64,000 bases of DNA, taken from Streptomyces sp. ICBB 8177 (GTDB lineage Bacteria; Actinomycetota; Actinomycetes; Streptomycetales; Streptomycetaceae). The stretch spans positions 568,086 through 632,085 of the forward strand of contig NZ_NSKH01000003.1 in NCBI RefSeq assembly GCF_003144095.1. Direction: 5' to 3'. Below the pieces are notes generated by a model that made no database searches, was not told the DNA's origin, and worked only from the letters and a program-made list of their open reading frames with translations. A program made the position numbers and the translations under genes. The stretch's first letter is position 1, and the number at the start of each line of letters is the position of its first letter. This document shows, piece after piece, positions 15,953 through 23,807 of this stretch.

Positions 15953-17650
15953 TCAACCCGGGTGGTTGCGGCGGGCGTTGAGGTGTTCCGGGGTCGCGTC
16001 GGGGCGGTCCTTGTGTACGAACGCGCGGCGCAGGGCGTGGTACGGGTCCTGCGGGTCGGCGAACGTCTCCCGCATTCGCCGCAGTTCGTCCGCGCGGTAC
16101 GCGCTGAGCGGCCGCCGTGCCTCGTCGCGTTCGCGCAGCGCCTTCTTCTCGCCGACCCGCCGCTGGGTGAGCGGGGCGGTCGCCAGGCCCGACGCGAGGT
16201 GGGCCACCGTGCCGGGGAAGGACTCGGGGGTGGTGTGCAGGACGCGGTCGACCAGGCCGATGTCGTGCGCCCGCGCGCTGGAGACGGGCAGCGCGTCCTC
16301 CGTCAGCCGCCGGGCCCGCTCCGCGCCGACCTTGCGCGGCAGCGTGTACGTCCACAACTCCGAGCCGTACAGCCCCATCAGCCGGTAGTGCGGGTTGAGG
16401 ACGACGCCCGCTCTGCACCACACCTCGTCGGCGGCGAGCGCCAGCATCGCCCCGCCCGCCGCCGCGTTGCCGCCGAGCGCGGCGACGGTGAGCCGGTCGG
16501 TGGTGGTCAGCACCGCCTCGGCCAGGTCGTCGATGGCGTTGATGTTGCGCCAGGACTCCTCGGCCGGGTCGTCGGCGGCCTCGATGACGTTGAGGTGGAT
16601 GCCGTTGGAGAAGAAGTCCCGGCCGCCGCCGAGCACCAGCACCGACGTCGGCCGCGTCAACGCGTGGCGGTAGGCGGCCAGCAGGCGGCGGCACTGGCCG
16701 GTGCTCATCGCGCCCCCGGGGAACGAGAACGTCAGCACGCCCGCCGCGCCGTACTCGCGGTAGCGGATCTCCGACCAGGTGCGGCGGTGCGCGGGCAGCG
16801 CGAGCGGCACGTGCGAGTCCGGCACGCCGCGCGGCAGCCGGTCGCCGAGCGCCAGGACGGCCGGGAGCTTGAAGGTGGCGGGACCGCCGGGCGCGCGGCG
16901 CGGGCGCAGCTGCGGGATCCACACCGCGCCGTCGACCGTGGCCCGGCACAGCGCCCCCGCCCGCACCGCCAGCAGCTCCCCGGGCACGCCGCGCAGGCAG
17001 TCCTCGACGTGGCCCCCGTGCAGGTACCACTCGCCGCCGAGGAATGCGTCGAGCACACCCGGGTGCGAGTCCGCGGCGCGCAGCTTGCGCAGCACGGTCG
17101 CGGTGTCGTCGTGCGACCAGTCGATACGGCGGTCGGCCTGGCCGCAGTACGGGCGGGTGCGCACGGCGTCCGGCGGCTGCGGGACGGGGGTGTACGTGCC
17201 GGAGGCGAAGCGGTCGACGGCCAGGGTGACGGCCTCCAGCGCGGCGTCGGCCACCTCGTTGCGGTACGTGTCGCTCTTGCCTGCGTCCGGCGGCAGCGGG
17301 CACGGCACGCTCGCCCACACCTCGCCCGCGTCCATCTCCCCGACCGCCCGCAGCACGGTGACGCCCCACTCGGCGGCGCCCTCGGTGATCGCCCAGTCCA
17401 GCGAGGACGGCCCCCGGTCGCCCACCGGGCCGGGGTGGACGATCATGCAGGGTCGCCGCGACCACACCTCGGGCGGGATCGCGGTCTTCAGCATCGGGGC
17501 GACGATCAGGTCGGGGTCGTGCGCGCGCACCGCCTCGGTCAGCGGCCCGACCGCCAGTTCCACGCGGACGCGGTGGCCGCGGTCGCCGAGTTCGGCGAAG
17601 ACGCGTTGGGTCAGGCTGTTGAAGGCGCTGGCGACCAGCAGGATGTCCAC
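15953..17650 (-). CDS. hypX: HypX/HoxX-type hydrogenase maturation protein (formyltransferase + enoyl-CoA hydratase)
   Basis: A 565-residue two-domain enzyme. The N-terminal half has the formyltransferase fold, with VASAFNSLTQRVFAEL at the start, PMLKTAIPPEVW near residue 72 and VHPGPVGDRGPSSLDWA near 90. A linker domain (DDTATVLRKLRAADSHPGVLD) follows. The C-terminal half is crotonase-like, with GGGRDFFSNGIHLNVIE and AAAGGAMLALAADEVW. HypX proteins use a C1-formyl donor to make the CO ligand of NiFe-hydrogenase in aerobes. Start GTG at 17650, chosen because the protein then begins at the conserved strand; a much longer open frame upstream overlaps femX and is spurious. No other hyp or hydrogenase gene is in the window. 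Confidence 0.85.
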   Translation of the reverse strand: MDILLVASAFNSLTQRVFAELGDRGHRVRVELAVGPLTEAVRAHDPDLIVAPMLKTAIPPEVWSRRPCMIVHPGPVGDRGPSSLDWAITEGAAEWGVTVLRAVGEMDAGEVWASVPCPLPPDAGKSDTYRNEVADAALEAVTLAVDRFASGTYTPVPQPPDAVRTRPYCGQADRRIDWSHDDTATVLRKLRAADSHPGVLDAFLGGEWYLHGGHVEDCLRGVPGELLAVRAGALCRATVDGAVWIPQLRPRRAPGGPATFKLPAVLALGDRLPRGVPDSHVPLALPAHRRTWSEIRYREYGAAGVLTFSFPGGAMSTGQCRRLLAAYRHALTRPTSVLVLGGGRDFFSNGIHLNVIEAADDPAEESWRNINAIDDLAEAVLTTTDRLTVAALGGNAAAGGAMLALAADEVWCRAGVVLNPHYRLMGLYGSELWTYTLPRKVGAERARRLTEDALPVSSARAHDIGLVDRVLHTTPESFPGTVAHLASGLATAPLTQRRVGEKKALRERDEARRPLSAYRADELRRMRETFADPQDPYHALRRAFVHKDRPDATPEHLNARRNHPG

Positions 17651-17935
17651 GGCACGCACTCCCGTCCGTACGGCGCCGCGCCGGACGTGGGCGCCGACCA
17701 CGCGAGCGAGGATGGGCCATCGCGGGCCTCCGGGCGCCGCCGCCCCGCCCGGCGGGGGGCACGGATCACACGGGCGGCGGGGCGCACGGCGGGGCGCGGC
17801 GGGCGTCGCGAGGGGCGTACCGGAGGCGCCGCGAGGCGATCGGGCCGTCACGCGGACGGCGGCGGGCGGCGGGCGGGGGCGCCGGACGCCGACTAGGCTC
17901 CCCGCGGGGGCCCCCGCCTTAAGGAGCAGGCCGTC

Positions 17936-19075
17936 ATGACTCTCCGCCTGAGGACCATCTCCCGCGAGGAGCACCTCGCGTTCGTCGACAGCCTGCCGTC
18001 TGCCAGCCACCTCCAGGTGCCGTCCTGGGGCGAGGTGAAGGCCGGGTGGGAGCCGGAGAGCCTGGGGTGGGTGGACGACCGCGGGCGGATCGTGGGGACC
18101 GCGCTGGTGCTGTACCGCGGGCTGCCCAGGGTGCGCCGCTCCCTCGCCTATCTGCCGCAGGGCCCGGTGATCGACTGGACGGACACCGACCTCGGCCGGT
18201 GGCTGGAGCCGCTGGTGGATCACGTGCGCACCCGGCGGGCGTTCGCCGTGAAGATGGGGCCGCCGGTGATCGTGCGGCGCTGGGACGCGGCGACCGTTAA
18301 GGACGCGATCGCCGACCCGGACGTGCGGTCGCTGGCCGACGTCGAGCCGACCACCACGGACCCGGTGGGCCTGGCGGTGCCGGAGCGGCTGCGGGCGCTG
18401 GGCTGGCGGCCGGCGGACGACGCGGAGGACGGCGGTGGCGGCGAGCACGGATTCGCGGCGGGCCAGCCGCGCCACGTCTTCCAACTCCCGCTGTTCGGGC
18501 GCACGTTGGAGGAGATCCAGCAGGGCTTCAACCAGCAGTGGCGGCGCAACGTCAAGAAGGCGGAGAAGGCGGGCGTGAAGGTGGTCCGCGGCGACCTCGA
18601 CGACCTGACCGCGTTCTACGAGCTGTACGAGGAGACCGCGGGGCGTGACCGCTTCGTGCCGCGCCCGCCCGAGTACTTCCGCCGCATGTGGCGCGCGCTG
18701 GCCGCCGAGCACCCCGACCGCATCCGCCTCTACCTTGCCTCGCACGACGGCGACACGCTCGCGGCCGCCATCATGATCACCGTCGGCCGGCACGTCTGGT
18801 ACTCCTACGGCGCCTCCACGTCCCGCAAGCGCGAGGCCCAGCCGAGCAACGCCGTCCAGTGGCAGATGATCCGCGACGCCCACGACCTCGGCGCCGACGT
18901 CTACGACCTGCGCGGCATCACCGGCACCCTGGACGAGTCCGACCCCCTGGTGGGCCTCCTGCGCTTCAAGGCCGGCACGGGCGGCGAGGCGGCCGAGTAC
19001 GCGGGCGAGTGGGACCTGCCCCTCAACTCCGCCCTGTACAGGGCGTTCCGCTTCTGCCTGACCCGCAGGGGCTGA
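17936..19075 (+). CDS. FemX-type lipid II:glycine/aminoacyl transferase
   Basis: A 379-residue FemAB-family protein with the two GNAT-like halves of that family. Recognisable pieces are SHLQVPSWGEVKAGW (about residue 22), GFNQQWRRNVKKAEKAGVKV (about 195) and YDLRGITGTLDESDPLVGLLRFK (about 322). In streptomycetes FemX attaches the first glycine to the stem peptide of lipid II using glycyl-tRNA. Start ATG at 17936 follows AAGGAGCAG. It diverges from hypX. An insert of glutamate/glycine residues near 165-175 (DGGGGEHG) is slightly unusual. The exact amino acid transferred is inferred from the genus. Confidence 0.85.
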   Translation: MTLRLRTISREEHLAFVDSLPSASHLQVPSWGEVKAGWEPESLGWVDDRGRIVGTALVLYRGLPRVRRSLAYLPQGPVIDWTDTDLGRWLEPLVDHVRTRRAFAVKMGPPVIVRRWDAATVKDAIADPDVRSLADVEPTTTDPVGLAVPERLRALGWRPADDAEDGGGGEHGFAAGQPRHVFQLPLFGRTLEEIQQGFNQQWRRNVKKAEKAGVKVVRGDLDDLTAFYELYEETAGRDRFVPRPPEYFRRMWRALAAEHPDRIRLYLASHDGDTLAAAIMITVGRHVWYSYGASTSRKREAQPSNAVQWQMIRDAHDLGADVYDLRGITGTLDESDPLVGLLRFKAGTGGEAAEYAGEWDLPLNSALYRAFRFCLTRRG

Positions 19076-19101
19076 GCGGGTGGCCTGATCGCGCCACCCG
19101 C
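19076..19101. terminator. Hairpin after femX
   Basis: GCGGGTGGC (19076-19084) pairs perfectly with GCCACCCGC (19093-19101) across an eight-base loop. It begins immediately after the femX stop and is probably its terminator. Confidence 0.6.
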
Positions 19102-19229
19102 GGCCTGATCACATCGGGCCCGCGGGGGACCGTGGGCTCCCGGGGGTGGAGGGGCCGTAGGGTGGATCTTGACGCCTCGGCGGCGCACCCCTCGGACATC
19201 GGCCGCCGGTGGGAAGGAGACGCGCAGCA

Positions 19230-19982
19230 ATGACCCGTACCGCAGTGGTCACCGGAGCAAGCAGTGGGATCGGGGCCGCGACCGCGCGCCGGCTCGCGGC
19301 GGCCGGATACCTCGTCGTCCTCGCCGCGCGGCGCGAGGACCGCGTCAAGGAACTCGCCGCCGAACTGCGCGACGCCGGCCACGAGGCCCGCGCGCAGGCG
19401 CTGGACGTGACCGACCGCGCCGCCGTGGACGCCTTCGCGGCCTCGCTGGAGCGGTGCGACGTGCTGGTGAACAACGCGGGCGGCGCGCTCGGCGCCGACC
19501 CGGTCGAGAGCGCCGACCCGGCCGACTGGCGGGCGATGTTCGAGGTCAACGTGATGGGCGTGCTCCACCTCACGCAGGCCCTGCTGCCCGCGCTGCGCGC
19601 CTGCGGCGACGGCACCGTCGTCGTGCTCTCCTCCACCGCGGGCTTCACCGCGTACGAGGGCGGTGGCGGCTACGTCGCCGCCAAGCACGGCTCGCACGCC
19701 ATCGCCGCCACCCTGCGCCTGGAGCTGTGCGGCGACCCGATCCGGGTCGTCGAGATCGCCCCGGGCATGGTGCAGACCGAGGGCTTCGCGCTGACCCGGT
19801 TCGGCGGGGACGAGGAGAAGGCCGCCGCGGTCTACGCGGGCGTTCCGGACCCGCTGACCGCCGACGACGTCGCCGACACCATCGCCTGGGCGGTGACCCG
19901 CCCGCCGCACGTCAACGTGGACCTCCTCGTGGTGCGGCCCCGGGCGCAGGCCGCGCAGCACAAGGTGCACCGGGAGGCGTGA
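19230..19982 (+). CDS. SDR-family NAD(P)-dependent oxidoreductase
   Basis: A 250-residue classical short-chain dehydrogenase of the YdfG type. The nucleotide-binding TGASSGIG is at residues 8-15, NNAGG near 84, and the catalytic serine-tyrosine-lysine set is S138 region (VVLSSTAGF) plus YVAAKHG. Start ATG at 19230 with GGAAGGAG upstream; the frame upstream to 19209 lacks a better site. Family members of this branch often oxidise beta-hydroxy acids such as serine or 3-hydroxypropionate. It is followed within five bases by the DCC-family gene and is probably cotranscribed. Confidence 0.9.
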   Translation: MTRTAVVTGASSGIGAATARRLAAAGYLVVLAARREDRVKELAAELRDAGHEARAQALDVTDRAAVDAFAASLERCDVLVNNAGGALGADPVESADPADWRAMFEVNVMGVLHLTQALLPALRACGDGTVVVLSSTAGFTAYEGGGGYVAAKHGSHAIAATLRLELCGDPIRVVEIAPGMVQTEGFALTRFGGDEEKAAAVYAGVPDPLTADDVADTIAWAVTRPPHVNVDLLVVRPRAQAAQHKVHREA

Positions 19983-19986
19983 CGCC

Positions 19987-20361
19987 GTGCGGCGGACGCG
20001 GCCGGTCCTGGTCTACGACGGCGACTGCGGGTTCTGCGCGGCCTGCGTGCGGTTCACCGAGCGCCGGCTGCGTCCCGGCGCCGACATCGTGGCGTTCCAG
20101 TCCGCCGACCTCGGCGCGCTCGGCGTGAGCCGGGAGCGCGCCGAGCACGAGGCGCTGTGGGTCACCCCGCCGGGCACGGTGTACGGCGGGGCCCAGGCGG
20201 TGGCGCGGCTGCTGCTGCGCGCGGGCGGCGGCTGGGCCCCGCTCGGCGCCGCGCTGACCCTGCCGCCCCTGCGCTGGATCGCCCACGGCGCCTACCGCGT
20301 CATCGCCCACAACCGCGGACGGCTGCCGGGGGCAGGCGGGGCGTGCTCGGTGCGGCGCTGA
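19987..20361 (+). CDS. DCC-family (DUF393) thiol-disulfide oxidoreductase-like protein
   Basis: A 124-residue protein with the family signature DGDCGFCAACVRF at about residues 11-23, giving two possible redox cysteines (CGFC) and a third close by. Other family segments are GTVYGGAQAVARLLL and RWIAHGAYRVIAHNR. Function is unproven; the name reflects a predicted thioredoxin-like fold. Start is GTG at 19987, four bases after the SDR stop. No signal peptide is visible. Confidence 0.82.
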   Translation: MRRTRPVLVYDGDCGFCAACVRFTERRLRPGADIVAFQSADLGALGVSRERAEHEALWVTPPGTVYGGAQAVARLLLRAGGGWAPLGAALTLPPLRWIAHGAYRVIAHNRGRLPGAGGACSVRR

Positions 20362-20430
20362 CGTCGCGTCAGGGGCGCGAACTCCCGGCGCGCGCACACG
20401 AGTGGCCGGCCCGGCGTCTCCCGGCGGCGC

Positions 20431-21624
20431 TCAGCCCTTGACGCAGACGACCTGCTTGAGCTGGGCGACCACCTCGACCAGGTCGCGCTGCTGGTCGATG
20501 ACCTGCTCGATCGGCTTGTACGCGCCGGGGATCTCGTCCACCACGCCCGCGTCCTTGCGGCACTCGACGCCCTGCGTCTGGTCCTCCAGATCGCGGGTGG
20601 TGAAGCGCTTCTTCGCCGCGTTGCGGCTCATGCGCCTGCCCGCGCCGTGCGAGGCGGAGTTGAAGGCGGCGGTGTTGCCGAGGCCGCGCACGATGTACGA
20701 ACCGGTGCCCATCGAGCCGGGGATGATCCCGTACTCGCCGGAGCCCGCCCGGATCGCGCCCTTGCGGGTGACCAGCAGGTCCGCCCCGTCGTAGCGCTCC
20801 TCGCTGACGTAGTTGTGGTGGCAGGAGATCACCTCGTCGAAGCCGACCTTCGCCGTCTTGAACTCCTTGCGCAGCACGTCCTGCAGCAGCGCCATCATGA
20901 TCGCGCGGTTGCGCCGGGCGTAGTCCTGCGCCCAGAACAGGTCGCGCCGGTAGGCGGCCATCTGCGGGGTGTCCGCGATGAAGACCGCGAGGTCGCGGTC
21001 GATCAGGTCCTGGTTGTGCGGAAGCTTCTGCGCCTCGCCGATGTGGTGGTCGGCGAGTTCCTTGCCGATGTTGCGCGAGCCGGAGTGCAGCATCAGCCAG
21101 ACCGAACCGGTCGTGTCCAGGCAGACCTCGATGAAGTGGTTGCCGGAACCGAGCGTCCCCATCTGCTTGGTGGCCCGCTCGCGACGGAATCCGACCGCCT
21201 TGGCCAGCCCGTCGAAGCCCGCCCAGAAGTCGTCCCAGCCGGCGGTGGCGAAGCCGCGCAGCCCGCGCGGGTCGACCGGCTCGTCGTGCAGGCCGCGGCC
21301 GACCGGGATCGCCCGCTCGATCCTGGAGCGCAGCCGCGACAGGTCGCCGGGCAGGTCGTTCGCGGTGAGCGAGGTCCGCACCGCGCTCATGCCGCACCCG
21401 ATGTCCACGCCGACCGCGGCGGGGCAGACCGCGCCGCGCATCGCGATCACGGATCCCACCGTGGCGCCCTTGCCGTAGTGCACGTCCGGCATCACGGCCA
21501 GGCCCTCGATCCACGGCAGCGACGAGACGTTGCGAAGCTGCCGCATCGCCACGTCCTCGACGCCCGACGGATCGGCCCACATCCGGATCGGCACCCGGAC
21601 GCCCGGGACCTCGGTGTACGTCAT
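20431..21624 (-). CDS. rtcB: RNA-splicing ligase RtcB
   Basis: A 397-residue GTP-dependent RNA ligase joining 3'-phosphate or 2',3'-cyclic-phosphate ends to 5'-OH ends. Metal-site motifs are seen: VGVDIGCGMSAVR near residue 73, GTLGSGNHFIEV near 147, LHSGSRNIGK near 165. HHNYVSEE and the guanylylation-loop region SHGAGRRMSR near 330 follow. Start ATG at 21624 has GGGGGAAAG upstream. No RtcA or archease partner is nearby. The gene converges with the DCC gene and diverges from the lipoprotein gene. In streptomycetes its physiological RNA substrate is uncertain (tRNA or ribosomal RNA repair). Confidence 0.95.
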   Translation of the reverse strand: MTYTEVPGVRVPIRMWADPSGVEDVAMRQLRNVSSLPWIEGLAVMPDVHYGKGATVGSVIAMRGAVCPAAVGVDIGCGMSAVRTSLTANDLPGDLSRLRSRIERAIPVGRGLHDEPVDPRGLRGFATAGWDDFWAGFDGLAKAVGFRRERATKQMGTLGSGNHFIEVCLDTTGSVWLMLHSGSRNIGKELADHHIGEAQKLPHNQDLIDRDLAVFIADTPQMAAYRRDLFWAQDYARRNRAIMMALLQDVLRKEFKTAKVGFDEVISCHHNYVSEERYDGADLLVTRKGAIRAGSGEYGIIPGSMGTGSYIVRGLGNTAAFNSASHGAGRRMSRNAAKKRFTTRDLEDQTQGVECRKDAGVVDEIPGAYKPIEQVIDQQRDLVEVVAQLKQVVCVKG

Positions 21625-21836
21625 CTTTCCCCCTTGGGTGCTCACCCTCGGCATCCTTACCGGGGCGAAGCGGTCATCTATCCGCACAACACTGTCAAAG
21701 CGTGTCACAAAAGGAATCGAGGACGAAGCGACTCAATCAGCACGCGAAACCGGCGGCGGCACAGAACTCTGCGGTAGACATTGTGTCGGGCGGGTGCGAG
21801 GCGGCGGCAACACGTTTTCCGGAAGGGGCCAGGTCA

Positions 21837-22721
21837 GTGGCGGCAAGGGGAGAGCCCACGGGGAAGCCGGCACGCGACCGCGCCCTCGCCGGCGGCGTAC
21901 TCGTGGGCGCGTTCGCGCTCACCGCGATCGCCGCGCTCAGCGCGTGCAGCTCCTCCACCGCCGACGGCAGCGACGGCGGCTCGGGCACCGCAGCGCGGAC
22001 CGGTTCGGTGAGCGCCGCGCCGCCCGGCAAGTACCAGACACTCCCCGAGCCCTGCGGCAGCGTGAGCCAGGACACCCTGCACGACCTGCTTCCCGGTGCC
22101 TCCGACTACTCCGGCCAGTCCGCGCTCACCTACGACACCGACCGCGTCGTCGGCTGCAAGTGGTCCGGCGTCCTGTCCGGCCAGGAGCGCCGCCTGCACG
22201 TCACGCTGGAGCGGGTGGTCTCCTACGACCCCGCGGTCAGCGACGAGGACAAGGCCGAGCAGGACTACGAGCAGAGGGCGTCCGCCGCGCACATCCCCGA
22301 CGCGATCCCGTCGACGTCCACTTCGGCGTCCACGTCGACGTCCACCTCGGCGCCCCCTTCGGCCTCCGGCCCTTCGCCGGCGCCGTCCGACTCCCCCTCC
22401 ACGCGCCCGAGTTCGAGCCCGTCGGGCGCCGCGGGCCCGTCGGCGTCCAGCGGTGGCCCGGGCGCCGACGACGCGGACACCGCGCCGCGCCGGGTGGGCG
22501 GTATCGGCGACGAGGCCTACCTGAACGACGTCCTCACGGCCGAGGACTCCGGGGTCCGGCGCGAGGTCACGATCGTCTTCCGCGAGTCCAACGTCCTGGT
22601 CACCGTGGTCCTCTCGCAGTCGTCCACCGACAAGACGCAGGTCCCGTCCTCCGGCCCGCTGCAACTCGGCGCGGACGACGTGGCCCACGAACTGGCGAAG
22701 AAGATCGAGGAAGCGGAGTAG
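21837..22721 (+). CDS. DUF3558-type lipoprotein with serine/proline-rich insert
   Basis: An exported lipoprotein of 294 residues. After a basic N-terminus and a hydrophobic stretch (GVLVGAFALTAIAALSAC) the lipobox cysteine is near residue 34. The mature part resembles DUF3558 actinobacterial lipoproteins (YQTLPEPCGSVSQDTLHDLLPGA, two cysteines). It is interrupted near residues 160-210 by a low-complexity Ser/Thr/Pro segment (SASTSTSTSAPPSAS). The frame runs back to 21702, but GTG at 21837 has GGAAGGGG seven bases upstream and gives a normal signal peptide. A second DUF3558 lipoprotein follows on the same strand. Function unknown. Confidence 0.8.
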   Translation: MAARGEPTGKPARDRALAGGVLVGAFALTAIAALSACSSSTADGSDGGSGTAARTGSVSAAPPGKYQTLPEPCGSVSQDTLHDLLPGASDYSGQSALTYDTDRVVGCKWSGVLSGQERRLHVTLERVVSYDPAVSDEDKAEQDYEQRASAAHIPDAIPSTSTSASTSTSTSAPPSASGPSPAPSDSPSTRPSSSPSGAAGPSASSGGPGADDADTAPRRVGGIGDEAYLNDVLTAEDSGVRREVTIVFRESNVLVTVVLSQSSTDKTQVPSSGPLQLGADDVAHELAKKIEEAE

Positions 22722-23021
22722 CCCCACCGGGACCCCTCGGGACGGCTACGGGGGGTGGCTGCCCGCTGGGCCGCCGGGGCCGACTACGCGGGTCTGCTAC
22801 GCGGGACGGCCACGGGCACGGCGACCGCGCTCATCGCCCCCGCGATACGGCCACGGCGGCCAGCCGCACAAACCCCTCCGCCCCGCCACCAATCCCCCAC
22901 CAAACCGGACAGACACCCCCATCACTCAACCCTCCGGAACGAAAAGGGCGTTCGACTGGACGAACAGGGCGAAGCACGTATCGTGGCCGTCCGTACGACG
23001 ACCTACCGAAGGACCCGACCC
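22722..23021. promoter_or_regulatory. Intergenic region with overlapping inverted repeats
   Basis: No gene is supported in these 300 bases. Close to the next gene, two overlapping palindromes share an arm: GAACG (22937-22941) with CGTTC (22949-22953), and GTTCG (22950-22954) with CGAAC (22961-22965). They lie about 60-85 bases before the second lipoprotein start, a plausible operator position. Confidence 0.4.
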
Positions 23022-23690
23022 ATGCACGCAACCGCCCCGCGCCTCGCCCGCCTGATCGCCTGCGCGGCAGTGCCGGCGATGCTCATCGCCGGCTGCTCGT
23101 CGGGCTCCAAGGCCTCCTCCGGCGACGCGAGCGGCTCCTCCGCGCCGTCCTCCACCACCGCCGCGCCCACCCTGGCCGCCGCCCGCTACACCAAGCTGCC
23201 CGACCCGTGCCGGGCGATAGCGCAGGCCACCGTGAAGACGATGGTGCCCAGCGCCCAGGACGCGGACGGCAAGGCGGTCAGCTCCGGCACCGACAGCCAC
23301 GCGGGCTGCTCGTGGACCGGCCTGGACGGCTACCAGTACCGCTTCCTCGACGACACCTTCCAGCGCTTCGACACCATCGCGAACACCACGTCCGCCGAGG
23401 ACCAGGCGCGGTCCGCGTACCAGCTCGCGGTGCAGACCGCGGCGAAGGCCTCCGGTGCGAAGACCGCGGCCGCGCCGGGCCTGGGCGACCAGGCGTCGCT
23501 GATCACCTGGGACGCGAAGAAGGACGGCGCGCAGTACCACTACGCCACCGTGATCGCGCGTTCCGCCAACGCCGTCGTCACCGTCGACTTCAGCGGCGCG
23601 GGCCTTCAGGGCGACGAGCAGCCCAAGACCGACCGCATGAACGAGGACGCCCAGCAGGCCGCGAAGGAAGCGCTGGCGGCGCTCAAGTAG
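23022..23690 (+). CDS. DUF3558-type lipoprotein
   Basis: A 222-residue lipoprotein. The signal peptide (LIACAAVPAMLIAGC) ends at a lipobox cysteine near residue 25, then comes a Ser/Thr linker and a domain with YTKLPDPCRAIAQATVKTMVP and AGCSWTGLDGYQYRF. It shares this layout with the gene before it: LPxPC near the start of the domain and a second cysteine about 45 residues on. The two look like diverged paralogues. ATG at 23022 with GAAGGACC upstream. Function unknown. Confidence 0.82.
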   Translation: MHATAPRLARLIACAAVPAMLIAGCSSGSKASSGDASGSSAPSSTTAAPTLAAARYTKLPDPCRAIAQATVKTMVPSAQDADGKAVSSGTDSHAGCSWTGLDGYQYRFLDDTFQRFDTIANTTSAEDQARSAYQLAVQTAAKASGAKTAAAPGLGDQASLITWDAKKDGAQYHYATVIARSANAVVTVDFSGAGLQGDEQPKTDRMNEDAQQAAKEALAALK

Positions 23691-23807
23691 CCGCCCGCGC
23701 CCGCCGCGTTCACGCCGCGGCCGGACTCGGCCGTACCGGCCCGCACCCTCCCGCACACGTGTGCCAGGCTGTCGCCCGCAACAGCCCGAACAGGGAGGGG
23801 TTCCCAA

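Noticed and set aside
17651-18883. Open minus-strand frame extending hypX upstream by about 410 codons
   Set aside because: It overlaps the clearly coding femX gene and its product is arginine/proline-rich shadow sequence.
21702-21836. Longer N-terminus for the first DUF3558-type lipoprotein
   Set aside because: It would put 45 residues before the signal peptide and lacks a ribosome site; GTG at 21837 has a strong one.
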